Assembly (NCBI RefSeq): GCF_014748335.1
Contig: NZ_JAAVIY010000008.1
Coordinates: 1-64,000 of the forward strand
Length of the DNA stretch: 64,000 nt
Reading direction: 5' to 3'
Source of the DNA: Flavobacterium selenitireducens
Lineage (GTDB): Bacteria > Bacteroidota > Bacteroidia > Flavobacteriales > Flavobacteriaceae
Shown here: piece after piece, positions 40,646 to 49,609 of the stretch
How positions within the stretch are numbered: the stretch's first letter is position 1
Layout: every line of letters starts with the position of its first letter
The notes under the pieces: model-generated
Databases searched by the model: none
What the model was told of the DNA's origin: nothing
What the model saw: the letters and a program-made list of their open reading frames with translations, nothing else
Translations under genes and position numbers: made by a program

Positions 40646-41881
40646 ATGCTGTACTATCTGTTCGAATATTTTGACAAGTCGATGAACATTCCGGGAACGG
40701 GCGTGTTCCAGTACATCACGTTCCGGTCGGGATTGGCGGTGTTGCTGTCTTTGCTGATTTCGACGATTTACGGAAAAAAAATCATCAACTTTTTGCGCAA
40801 TCAGCAAGTTGGGGAAACCGTGCGTGAACTTGGCTTGGAAGGGCAGACGCAAAAAGCGGGAACGCCTACGATGGGCGGTCTCATCATCATCATTTCGACA
40901 TTGATCCCGGTTTTGTTGCTCGCCAAGCTCAACAACATCTATATCATTTTGCTCATCACGACCACGCTGTGGATGGGCACGATCGGATTCATTGACGATT
41001 ACATCAAAATCTTCAAAAAAGACAAAGCCGGGCTAAAAGGGATTTTCAAGGTCATCGGCCAGGTCGGATTGGGACTGATCGTCGGATGCACGCTTTATTT
41101 CAATCCCGAGGTCACGGTGCGCACCGACACGCAATACACTGATGTTTTTTCTACCCAGAACACGATGGAAACCACGATTTATCCTGCGCCGGTAGAAGAA
41201 AAATCGACGACTACGACGATACCGTTTTTCAAGAACAACGAACTCGATTATGCCGAAGCCTTGAAATGGATGGGAGACGACTATAAGGATTGGGCGTGGC
41301 TGATTTTCATTCCGGTTGTGATTTTTATCATCACCGCGGTTTCCAATGGGGCCAACCTCACCGACGGCATCGACGGACTGGCGGCCGGGACCTCGGCGAT
41401 CTCGGTGCTTGCGCTCGGGATTTTCACGTTCGTTTCGGGAAACATCATTTTCTCGAATTATCTCAACATCATGTACATCCCGAATTCGGGTGAGATGACG
41501 GTTTATATCGCGGCTTTTGTGGGCGCGCTCATCGGATTTTTGTGGTACAATTCGTATCCGGCGGCCGTGTTCATGGGCGATACCGGAAGTCTGACCATTG
41601 GCGGCATCATCGCGGTTTTGGCGATTGCCGTCCGCAAGGAACTGATGATTCCACTCATTTGCGGAATTTTCCTGATCGAAAACGCTTCCGTGGTGATACA
41701 GGTCAGTTATTTCAAATGGACCAAAAAGCGATATGGCGAAGGCCGACGGGTGTTCCTGATGTCGCCGCTTCACCATCACTACCAGAAAAAAGGCTACCAC
41801 GAAAGCAAGATCGTGACCCGTTTTTGGATTTCAGGGATCCTGCTCGCCATTTTGGCCATCGTAACGCTTAAACTCCGATAG
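40646..41881 (+). CDS. mraY: Phospho-MurNAc-pentapeptide translocase
   Basis: A 411-residue, ten-helix membrane enzyme making lipid I from UDP-MurNAc-pentapeptide and undecaprenyl phosphate. Signatures: [48 protein letters not shown] with the magnesium aspartates, and [17 protein letters not shown]. It carries an extra periplasmic loop (about 150-205) that contains [12 protein letters not shown] and is longer than in E. coli, as in other Bacteroidota. Confidence 0.95.
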   Translation: MLYYLFEYFDKSMNIPGTGVFQYITFRSGLAVLLSLLISTIYGKKIINFLRNQQVGETVRELGLEGQTQKAGTPTMGGLIIIISTLIPVLLLAKLNNIYIILLITTTLWMGTIGFIDDYIKIFKKDKAGLKGIFKVIGQVGLGLIVGCTLYFNPEVTVRTDTQYTDVFSTQNTMETTIYPAPVEEKSTTTTIPFFKNNELDYAEALKWMGDDYKDWAWLIFIPVVIFIITAVSNGANLTDGIDGLAAGTSAISVLALGIFTFVSGNIIFSNYLNIMYIPNSGEMTVYIAAFVGALIGFLWYNSYPAAVFMGDTGSLTIGGIIAVLAIAVRKELMIPLICGIFLIENASVVIQVSYFKWTKKRYGEGRRVFLMSPLHHHYQKKGYHESKIVTRFWISGILLAILAIVTLKLR

Positions 41882-41883
41882 AA

Positions 41884-43218
41884 ATGAAGCGACTCGTGAT
41901 TTTAGGCGGAGGCGAAAGCGGCGTCGGGACGGCGATCCTCGGGAAAAAACAGGGATATGAAGTGTTCCTGTCGGATTTTGGGAAGATCAAAAACAATTAC
42001 AAAGAAGTTCTTTTACTCAACGGCATCAAGTTCGAAGACGGCGGACACACCGAAGACAAAGTCCTCAACGCCGACATCGTGATGAAAAGCCCGGGGATCC
42101 CGGATAAGGCCGACATCGTGAAGAAGCTTCGGAAAAAGGACATTCCGGTGATTTCGGAAATCGAGTTCGCTTCGAAATACGCCAAAGGCAAAACCATCGG
42201 GATAACCGGAAGCAACGGCAAGACCACCACCACGATGCTCACGCACTGGTTGCTCAAAAGCGGTGGATTAAACGCCGGCATCGGAGGCAACATCGGAAAG
42301 AGTTTCGCCTGGCAGGTCGCCGAAGACAACTTCGATTGTTACGTACTCGAGTTGTCGAGTTTCCAGCTCGACGGAATCATCAAATACGCGCCTCATATCG
42401 CGGTAATCACGAACATCAGTCCCGACCATCTGGACCGTTACGATTACAAATACGAGAAGTACATCGAGGCCAAGTTCAGGATTACGATGAACCAGACCAA
42501 AGACGATTACCTGATTTATGACGCAGACGACGAAGCCATCGTAAACTGGCTCGAAAACAATAAGACAAAAGCACAACTGATTCCTTTCTCATTAACCCAA
42601 ACGCTCAGGAAAGGCGCCTACCTAAAAGACAACAAAATGGAGATCAACATCAACGAAGAAGAATTCATCATCGAAACGGGAGAAATTTCCCTCGAGGGCA
42701 AGCACAACCTGAAGAACGCCATGGCGGCGGCTTCGGTTGCCAAGCTGATGCAGATCCGCAAAGCGACGATTCGCGAAAGCCTGACGAATTTTCAAGGTGT
42801 CGAGCACCGTCTCGAGAAAGTGCTCAAGATCGGGAACGTCCAATACATCAACGATTCCAAAGCGACGAACGTGAATGCTACGTTTTATGCGCTGGATTCG
42901 ATGACAGCCCAAACGGTTTGGATCGTAGGTGGCGTCGATAAAGGAAATGACTATTCGGAACTTATGCCATTGGTTCGCGAAAAGGTCAAAGCCATCGTTT
43001 GCCTGGGTGTCGATAACCGCAAGATCATCGACGCCTTTGGTAACGTGGTAGACATGATGGTAGAGGTCGACAACATGACCGATGCCGTCCGCACTTCCCA
43101 AAAACTTGCCGAGAGAGGAGAGATCGTATTGCTGTCACCGGCCTGTGCGAGTTTCGATTTATTCGAGAATTACGAAGATCGCGGGAAGCAGTTTAAAAAT
43201 GCAGTTCAGAATCTGTAG
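41884..43218 (+). CDS. murD: UDP-MurNAc-L-Ala:D-Glu ligase
   Basis: A 444-residue Mur ligase adding D-glutamate. The N-terminal Rossmann-like domain starts LVILGGGESGVGTAIL. The ATP loop is GITGSNGKTTTTML, and SSFQLDGI, NISPDHLDRYDYKYEKY and GVEHRLEKV are family words. DSKATNVNATFYAL and LSPACASFDLF mark the C-terminal domain. It follows mraY by two bases. A repeat-filled gap of 118 bases separates it from ftsW. Confidence 0.95.
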   Translation: MKRLVILGGGESGVGTAILGKKQGYEVFLSDFGKIKNNYKEVLLLNGIKFEDGGHTEDKVLNADIVMKSPGIPDKADIVKKLRKKDIPVISEIEFASKYAKGKTIGITGSNGKTTTTMLTHWLLKSGGLNAGIGGNIGKSFAWQVAEDNFDCYVLELSSFQLDGIIKYAPHIAVITNISPDHLDRYDYKYEKYIEAKFRITMNQTKDDYLIYDADDEAIVNWLENNKTKAQLIPFSLTQTLRKGAYLKDNKMEININEEEFIIETGEISLEGKHNLKNAMAAASVAKLMQIRKATIRESLTNFQGVEHRLEKVLKIGNVQYINDSKATNVNATFYALDSMTAQTVWIVGGVDKGNDYSELMPLVREKVKAIVCLGVDNRKIIDAFGNVVDMMVEVDNMTDAVRTSQKLAERGEIVLLSPACASFDLFENYEDRGKQFKNAVQNL

Positions 43219-43224
43219 TTACAG

Positions 43225-43316
43225 GTTCAAGGTTTAAAGTTTAAGGTTTAAAGTTGGTCGGAGACAGATAACGAGTCGATCTTAGAAGGGAACCTTAAAC
43301 ATTAAACTTTAAACAA
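43225..43316. repeat. GTTTAAAGTT repeat pair in inverted orientation
   Basis: GTTTAAAGTTTAAGGTTT at the left and AACCTTAAACATTAAACTTT at the right are near-complementary blocks that could pair across about 40 bases. The right block ends just before the ftsW start. Confidence 0.6.
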
Positions 43317-43336
43317 ATAAAATAACAAAATCAAAA

Positions 43337-44674
43337 GTGAAAGATCTACTATACAGCTTAAAAGGAGACAAGGTCATCTGGGCGTTCATCGCGCTTTTGG
43401 CGCTGTTTTCGTTCATGCCCGTGTTCAGCGCGAGCTCGAATTTGGCGTACGTCGGATCTGGCACGGGGAACACGGTTAGTTTTCTCGTAAAACACGCGTT
43501 GCACATCTTCATCGGGTTTTTGATGATCTATTGGGTGCACAAGGTGCCGTATCATTATTTCAAGGGAATTTCGATGATCGCCATGCCCATCGTTTGGGCG
43601 TTGTTGCTTTACACTTTGGTCAAGGGAACGGTAATCGCCGGGGCAAACGCCGCGCGCTGGATACAAATTCCGTTTATCGGGATCGGATTCCAGACCTCGA
43701 CATTGGCGTCGTTGGCAATGATGGTTTTCGTCGCGCGTTATCTGTCAAAAAAGCGCGAGGCGCCCCTCACGTTCAAGCAATCGTTCTTTGAATTGTGGCT
43801 GCCGGTTTTTGTGACCATCGGATTGGTGTTGCCGGCGAATTTCTCGACCGCTGCGCTAATGTTCTCTATGGTCGTCATGCTGGTTTTCATCGGACAATAT
43901 CCGTTGCGCTATATCGGGATCATCATCGGAGCCGGAATTGGCGCGCTGGTGATTTTCGTCGCTTTGGCCCATGCGTTTCCCGATGCGAAATTCTTCAATC
44001 GCGTCCATACGTGGGAAAGCCGTATCGAAAGTTTTGGGCAGCGAACCGAAGATCGCGATACTTCAGATGAGCATTATCAAACTGACCTGGCCAAAACCGC
44101 CATCGCATCGGGTCAATTATACGGCCTCGGCCCGGGAAAAAGCGTACAGAAAAACTTTCTCCCGCAATCGTCATCCGATTTCATTTACGCAATCATCGTA
44201 GAAGAATGGGGATTGATAGGCGGCATAGGCGTCATGGTAATGTACCTGCTTTTGTTTTTCCGATTCATCGTCGCCGCTCACAAAGCACCAACCGTTTTCG
44301 GCAAGCTCGTCGTCGTCGGATTAGGATTTCCGATAGTGTTCCAGGCGATGATCAACATGGCCGTGGCGGTGAATTTGCTTCCGGTGACGGGACAAACGCT
44401 TCCGCTGATTTCAAGCGGAGGTTCGTCGATCTGGATGACGTGCATTTCGCTCGGGATCATTATCGGCGTGACCAAAAAAGAAGAAGAAATCGCACAGGAA
44501 ATCGACGATAAGGAAAAACGGGAGGAGGCCTTGCGCAGGATGATCGATGCCCAGATCGCACGAGAAGAGGAAGCCGAAAAAATGATGAAGGAACGCGCTA
44601 TCGCATTGGCGAACGGGATAGACTTTTCGATCGAAGACAACACGAATCCGATGGATGCCGTGAGAGGGAAGTGA
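43337..44674 (+). CDS. ftsW: Lipid II polymerase FtsW (SEDS family)
   Basis: A 445-residue SEDS glycosyltransferase that polymerises septal glycan with FtsI. About ten TM helices. The catalytic region is ESRIESFGQRTEDRD with YQTDLAKTAIASGQLYGLGP following, and the terminal LPVTGQTLPLISSGGSSIWM is the FtsW/RodA signature. The translation start is a GTG. The C-terminal 65 residues form a charged helical tail (EEIAQEIDDKEKREEALRRM) that is longer than in proteobacterial FtsW. Confidence 0.95.
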   Translation: MKDLLYSLKGDKVIWAFIALLALFSFMPVFSASSNLAYVGSGTGNTVSFLVKHALHIFIGFLMIYWVHKVPYHYFKGISMIAMPIVWALLLYTLVKGTVIAGANAARWIQIPFIGIGFQTSTLASLAMMVFVARYLSKKREAPLTFKQSFFELWLPVFVTIGLVLPANFSTAALMFSMVVMLVFIGQYPLRYIGIIIGAGIGALVIFVALAHAFPDAKFFNRVHTWESRIESFGQRTEDRDTSDEHYQTDLAKTAIASGQLYGLGPGKSVQKNFLPQSSSDFIYAIIVEEWGLIGGIGVMVMYLLLFFRFIVAAHKAPTVFGKLVVVGLGFPIVFQAMINMAVAVNLLPVTGQTLPLISSGGSSIWMTCISLGIIIGVTKKEEEIAQEIDDKEKREEALRRMIDAQIAREEEAEKMMKERAIALANGIDFSIEDNTNPMDAVRGK

Positions 44675-44705
44675 ATTAGCGAATTAGCGAATTAGCGAAT
44701 GAGCA
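44673..44705. repeat. AATTAGCG tandem repeat
   Basis: GAATTAGC is repeated about three times, then GAATGAGCAAATGAAC, directly after the ftsW stop codon. The same repeat word occurs at 5.7, 34.2 and 45.9 kb. Confidence 0.75.
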
Positions 44706-44744
44706 AATGAACGATCCTCAAATAAACATATAAACAAATCAACA

Positions 44745-45848
44745 TTGAAAAAACCCAGATTCATATTAAGCGGAGGCGGCACCGGTGGACATATCTACCC
44801 GGCGATCGCGATTGCCAATGAATTGAAGCAGCGGTTTCCAGAGGCGGAATTTCTATTCGTGGGCGCCCAGGACAAAATGGAAATGCAAAAAGTGCCTCAG
44901 GCCGGCTACAAGATCAAAGGTTTGTGGATCGCGGGTTTGCAGCGCAGGTTGACACTCGACAATACGATGTTTCCGGTAAAATTGATCTCGAGTTTGTTGC
45001 GTGCGCGCTCCATCATTCGCGATTTCAAACCGGACGTCGCCATCGGAACCGGTGGTTTTGCAAGCGGCCCGTTGTTGCAGGTTGCCGGTTTGGCTGGAAT
45101 TCCGACACTTGTCCAGGAACAGAACTCCTACCCGGGAATAACAAATAAAATGCTGTCGCGAAAAGCGGCAAAGATTTGCACGGCTTACGAAGGGCTTGAG
45201 CGCTTCTTTCCCAAAGAAAAAATCGCGTTGACGGGAAATCCCGTGCGCCAGGACCTGATCGATCTAAAAGGAAAGCGTGGCGAAGCTTACGACTATTTTC
45301 AACTCGACCGCGATAAAAAGACGGTCTTGGTGCTTGGCGGAAGCCTCGGTGCGCGTCGCATCAACCAATTGATCGCCAAGGAGCTTGTGAATTTCGCCTC
45401 GCAAAACGTGCAGTTGATCTGGCAATGCGGCAAGTTGTATTTCGACGAATACAAGCATTTCGACGAAAAACCGTCCGTACAGGTCATGTCGTTCATCGAT
45501 CGCATGGATCTGGCTTACGCTGCCGCGGATATCGTGATTTCGAGGGCCGGAGCGTCGTCGGTTTCAGAGTTGTGCCTCGTGGGCAAACCCGTGATTTTTA
45601 TACCGTCACCCAACGTAGCCGAAGACCACCAGACCAAGAATGCGAAAGCCATCGTCGACAAGGAAGGCGCGATCCTGATGCGTGAAATCGAACTCGATAC
45701 GCAATTCGAGCCCACGTTCCGCAATTTGCTGTCAGACGAAAATCTTCAGCGAAAATTGGGAGACAACATCGGTAAGCTGGCAAAGGAAAACGCCACAAAG
45801 GATATCGTGGAGGAGATTGTGAAATTGATTGGGCGATTGGATAATTAG
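44745..45848 (+). CDS. murG: Lipid II synthase MurG
   Basis: A 367-residue peripheral membrane GT28 glycosyltransferase that adds GlcNAc to lipid [21 protein letters not shown] is the N-terminal GGTGGH loop. Then come [24 protein letters not shown] and, in the C-terminal UDP-GlcNAc domain, [23 protein letters not shown] and [14 protein letters not shown]. The start is a TTG immediately before [10 protein letters not shown]; no ATG or GTG precedes it in frame within the gap. Confidence 0.95.
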   Translation: MKKPRFILSGGGTGGHIYPAIAIANELKQRFPEAEFLFVGAQDKMEMQKVPQAGYKIKGLWIAGLQRRLTLDNTMFPVKLISSLLRARSIIRDFKPDVAIGTGGFASGPLLQVAGLAGIPTLVQEQNSYPGITNKMLSRKAAKICTAYEGLERFFPKEKIALTGNPVRQDLIDLKGKRGEAYDYFQLDRDKKTVLVLGGSLGARRINQLIAKELVNFASQNVQLIWQCGKLYFDEYKHFDEKPSVQVMSFIDRMDLAYAAADIVISRAGASSVSELCLVGKPVIFIPSPNVAEDHQTKNAKAIVDKEGAILMREIELDTQFEPTFRNLLSDENLQRKLGDNIGKLAKENATKDIVEEIVKLIGRLDN

Positions 45849-46040
45849 ATAATTAGATAATTAGCGAGTGGGGCAATTAGCGAATTAGCGAATGAGGCAA
45901 TTAGATAATTAGTCAATTAGATAATTAGTCAATTAGATAATTAACGAATGGGGCAATTAACGAATGAGACAATTAGCGAACAACTATCAACTAACAACTA
46001 ACAACTAACAACTAACAACTAACAACTAACAACTAACAAC
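45849..46040. repeat. Simple repeats between murG and murC
   Basis: Two repeat types are stacked. 45845-45980 is built from GATAATTA, GTCAATTA and GCGAATTA words. 45981-46040 is a 7-bp microsatellite, CAACTAA, about 8.5 copies with the first copy CAACTAT. The murC GTG follows ten bases after its end. Confidence 0.85.
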
Positions 46041-46049
46041 GAATTAAAA

Positions 46050-47390
46050 GTGAACCTGAACCAAATCCATAACGTCTATTTCATCGGCATCGGCGGCATT
46101 GGCATGAGCGCCCTGGCACGCTATTTCAAATATGCGGGAAAGAACGTCATGGGTTATGACAAGACGGCGACCGAACTCACGTTCGCGTTGCAGCAAAAAG
46201 GAATCGGCGTTCACTTTCAGGATAACATCCAAAACATACCACAAAATTTCAAAGCGGAGAATACACTCGTCGTGATCACGCCGGCCGTGCCGAAGTCGCA
46301 CGCGGAGTGGAACTACTTCCTCGAAAACGGCTACACTGTGAAAAAACGCGCAGAGGTTTTAGGCATCATCACCAAAGACACGTTTTGTTTTGCCGTCGCC
46401 GGTACGCATGGCAAGACGACGACCTCGAGTATTTTGGGCCACGTCCTGTTCGAATCGGGTGTTGAAGTAACCGCGTTTTTGGGTGGAATTGTCGAGAATT
46501 ACAACTCTAATCTTATCGGAAACGGTACGAAAATGACCGTCGTGGAAGCTGATGAATTCGACCGTTCGTTCCTGCACCTGCATCCGAATATCGCCTGCGT
46601 CACTTCGATGGACGCCGACCATCTCGACATTTACGGAGATTCGGCCACGATTGAAGCGTCATTTCGTGAATTTGCAGATAAGGTTGACGACAAAGGGCTG
46701 CTGTTTGTGGCCGACGGACTTCCGCTTGACGGAAAAACAGTCGCAGTCAACAACAAAGCGGATTTCAAAGCGTTCAACATCAGGATCGTCAACGGGGAAT
46801 ATTTATTCGACGTCCAAACGCCGGACGAGACGATTCCCGACATGCGGTTTGCGCTGCCGGGTTGGCACAATTTGAGCAATGCGCTCATGGCGTTGGCAAT
46901 GGCGCGCACGTTCGGCGTTTCGGCAGATAAAATCAGGAAAGCGTTGATTTCGTTCAAGGGAATCAAGCGTCGCTTTTCGTATCAGATCAAGACCGCAGAT
47001 CGCGTCTACATAGACGATTACGCCCATCATCCGACCGAAATCGACGCGGTTCACCAGGCGGTGCGCGAATTGTATCCGGACAAAAAAATTCTCGCAGTTT
47101 TCCAGCCGCATTTGTTCAGCCGCACCAAGGATTTTGCAGACGATTTTGCGAGAAGTTTGTCGAATTTCGATGATTTGCTGTTGCTTGACATTTACCCGGC
47201 AAGGGAACTTCCGATGGAAGGCATCACCTCGGAATGGCTGCTTTCGAAAGTAGAAAATCCGAATAAAAAACACGTGGCGAAAAACGACCTGATCCATGAG
47301 ATCCTCAGCAGTAATTCGGATGTCGTGGTCACGATAGGCGCAGGCGATATAGGGGAGTTGGTTCCGGAAATAAAAAAGGCATTGTCATGA
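46050..47390 (+). CDS. murC: UDP-MurNAc:L-Ala ligase
   Basis: A 446-residue Mur ligase adding the first alanine. N-terminal VYFIGIGGIGMSALARYFK, ATP loop AGTHGKTTTSSILGH, then EADEFDRSFLHLHP, NACVTSMDADHLDIYG-like text, and the YIDDYAHHPTEI and FQPHLFSRTKDF C-terminal words. It starts at GTG right after a 7-bp microsatellite, which could influence expression through the leader. It overlaps ftsQ by ATGA. Confidence 0.95.
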   Translation: MNLNQIHNVYFIGIGGIGMSALARYFKYAGKNVMGYDKTATELTFALQQKGIGVHFQDNIQNIPQNFKAENTLVVITPAVPKSHAEWNYFLENGYTVKKRAEVLGIITKDTFCFAVAGTHGKTTTSSILGHVLFESGVEVTAFLGGIVENYNSNLIGNGTKMTVVEADEFDRSFLHLHPNIACVTSMDADHLDIYGDSATIEASFREFADKVDDKGLLFVADGLPLDGKTVAVNNKADFKAFNIRIVNGEYLFDVQTPDETIPDMRFALPGWHNLSNALMALAMARTFGVSADKIRKALISFKGIKRRFSYQIKTADRVYIDDYAHHPTEIDAVHQAVRELYPDKKILAVFQPHLFSRTKDFADDFARSLSNFDDLLLLDIYPARELPMEGITSEWLLSKVENPNKKHVAKNDLIHEILSSNSDVVVTIGAGDIGELVPEIKKALS

Positions 47391-48106
47391 AGCGTTTCAA
47401 TTGGGAAAATATTCGTTTACTGCTGATTTTCATCGCGATAGGATTTTTGTACGCGTTCAGCGCAAATCGCAATGAACACAGGGCTTTGCAAAAATCGGAG
47501 GTCAAATTCGACCGCATCGAAAACCTGTTCGTGACGCCCGAAGCGGTTAATAAATTGTTAATAGAAAAAAATAGGGCTTCCGAAACCGTTGGGAAAGAAA
47601 ATTTAGATTTGAACAAGTTGGAAAAAACCGTCAACGCCCACGAAATGGTTGAAGAATCAGAAGTTTACGTGAGTGTGGACGGCGTATTGAAAGCAAAAGT
47701 AAAACAGAAAACTCCCATCGTGAGGGTCTTCGGTGCAACCGGTTCTTTCTATATCGATTACAAGGGCAAGACGATGCCGCTTTCGGAACTTTACACTGCA
47801 AGAGTGCCGTTGGTTACGGGAAAGGTCGACCCTGAGAACAAGGAAATCATGAACGTTTTCCGGATGATAAACGACGATGATTTCCTCAGGAAGAACATCA
47901 TCGGGATCAAAGTGCTCGAAAACGGTGCTTTGGTGATGAAGAACAGGAATTACGCTTACGAGATCGACTTCGGGAAACCGATACACGTAGAGAGGAAATT
48001 CAGGAATTACAAGGCATTCTTCCAGAAAGCCGCGCTTGACAGTACGATTAACAACTATAAGAGGATCAACCTGATTTTTACGCAACAGGTGGTTTGCTCA
48101 AAATAA
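47387..48106 (+). CDS. ftsQ: Cell division protein FtsQ/DivIB
   Basis: A 239-residue bitopic protein with a TM helix near the N-terminus (IRLLLIFIAIGFLYAFSA). A short POTRA-like region follows, and a beta domain with VYVSVDGVLKAKVKQKTPIV and FYIDYKGKTMPLSELY. It links early and late divisome parts through FtsL and FtsB-like partners. The sequence is weakly conserved; position between murC and ftsA and topology carry the call. Confidence 0.9.
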   Translation: MKRFNWENIRLLLIFIAIGFLYAFSANRNEHRALQKSEVKFDRIENLFVTPEAVNKLLIEKNRASETVGKENLDLNKLEKTVNAHEMVEESEVYVSVDGVLKAKVKQKTPIVRVFGATGSFYIDYKGKTMPLSELYTARVPLVTGKVDPENKEIMNVFRMINDDDFLRKNIIGIKVLENGALVMKNRNYAYEIDFGKPIHVERKFRNYKAFFQKAALDSTINNYKRINLIFTQQVVCSK

Positions 48107-48113
48107 TTCGGAT

Positions 48114-49559
48114 ATGGAAAAAGAGAACATTGCAGTAGGGTTGGATATCGGGACGACGAAGATCGTGGCCATGATCGGTAAGAAAAACGAGTACGGCAAA
48201 CTCGAGATCCTCGGAATGGGGAAATCCAAAAGTCTTGGCGTGGCGCGAGGCGTGGTGAACAACATCACCCAAACGATACAATCCATCCAGCAAGCGGTGA
48301 TGGAGGCCGAGGCGAATTCGGGTTACAAAATCAAAGACGTCGTCGTGGGAATTGCGGGTCAGCACATCCGCAGCATCCAACACACCGATTACGTGTCGCG
48401 GAACAATCCCGACGAGGTCATCGGCGATAAAGACATACAATTGCTCATCGACCAGGTGAATAAGCTGGCCATGCTTCCGGGTGAGGAAATCATCCACGTT
48501 TTGCCCCAGGAATTTAAGATCGACGGTCAGCACGAGATCAAGGAACCGATCGGCATGTACGGCGGTCGTTTGGAGTCGAGCTTTCATGTCGTGGTCGGCC
48601 AGGCTTCGTCCATCCGCAATGTCGGAAGATGCGTGCAGAGTTCCGGAATCGAGCTTTCGGGCTTGACGCTGGAGCCGCTGGCTTCGTCCGACGCTGTTTT
48701 GAGCCAGGAAGAAAAAGAAGCCGGAGTTGCGCTTATCGATATCGGTGGCGGCACTACGGATTTGGCGATTTTCAAAGATGGCATCATCCGTCATACGGCG
48801 GTCATCCCATTCGGCGGGAATGTCATTACGGAAGATATCAAGGAAGGTTGCTCGATCATCGAAAAGCAGGCGGAATTGCTGAAAGTGAAATTCGGATCGG
48901 CATGGCCGGGCGAAAATAAAGACAACGAGATCGTTTCGATTCCGGGTCTTCGCGGTCGCGAGCCGAAGGAAATCTCGTTGAAGAACTTGTCGAAAATCAT
49001 CCACGCGAGAGTAGTGGAAATCATCGAGCAGGTTTTTGCCGAAATCAAAGCTTACGGGCACGAAGATCCGCGCAGGAAACTCATCGCGGGAATCGTATTG
49101 ACCGGAGGCGGATCACAATTGAAGCACATCAAGCAATTGGTGGAATACATTACCGGGATGGATACGCGTATCGGGTATCCGAACGAGCACCTGGCCGGGA
49201 ATTCAAGCGAGGACATTTCGTCACCGATGTATGCGACGGCAGTCGGACTTGTCATGAACAGCGTGAATAACAGAACTCAAAGTGCGGTCCGCGTCCAGAT
49301 GGAGCAAATCGTGCAGCCGGTGTTCAGGCAACAGCCGGTTCAGCAGGCCAACCCGTTCCAATATCAGCAGCCGACCCAAGCCCAACCGCCTGTGTTCGCC
49401 CAGCCGGAACCGGTCAAAGAGGAGAAAATCCTCGAACGGATGGAAGTCGTCGATGTCGAAGTGAAGCGCGAGCCTCAAACGACCGAAGGCAAGATCAGGC
49501 GTTCGTTCTTTGACAAATACGTCGAAAAGATCAAGGAATTCCTCGACAACGCCGAATAA
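48114..49559 (+). CDS. ftsA: Cell division actin-like protein FtsA
   Basis: A 481-residue actin-fold ATPase that tethers FtsZ to the membrane. AVGLDIGTTKIVAMIGKKNE is phosphate-1, VALIDIGGGTTDLAIF phosphate-2 and GIVLTGGGSQLKH the adenosine motif. The SHS2 (1C) domain is in place (about 80-170). A Pro/Gln-rich linker (about residues 395-440) leads to a terminal helix (SFFDKYVEKIKEFLD) likely to be the membrane-targeting amphipathic sequence. It lies seven bases after ftsQ. Confidence 0.95.
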   Translation: MEKENIAVGLDIGTTKIVAMIGKKNEYGKLEILGMGKSKSLGVARGVVNNITQTIQSIQQAVMEAEANSGYKIKDVVVGIAGQHIRSIQHTDYVSRNNPDEVIGDKDIQLLIDQVNKLAMLPGEEIIHVLPQEFKIDGQHEIKEPIGMYGGRLESSFHVVVGQASSIRNVGRCVQSSGIELSGLTLEPLASSDAVLSQEEKEAGVALIDIGGGTTDLAIFKDGIIRHTAVIPFGGNVITEDIKEGCSIIEKQAELLKVKFGSAWPGENKDNEIVSIPGLRGREPKEISLKNLSKIIHARVVEIIEQVFAEIKAYGHEDPRRKLIAGIVLTGGGSQLKHIKQLVEYITGMDTRIGYPNEHLAGNSSEDISSPMYATAVGLVMNSVNNRTQSAVRVQMEQIVQPVFRQQPVQQANPFQYQQPTQAQPPVFAQPEPVKEEKILERMEVVDVEVKREPQTTEGKIRRSFFDKYVEKIKEFLDNAE

Positions 49560-49609
49560 CCAAAACGGCAACAAAACAAAAACAAAGCAAGAATTAAATA
49601 GCAGATAGT

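Noticed and set aside
36000-49000. murF or ddl inside the dcw cluster
   Set aside because: Every frame of the cluster is accounted for by other genes; these two must lie elsewhere in the genome.
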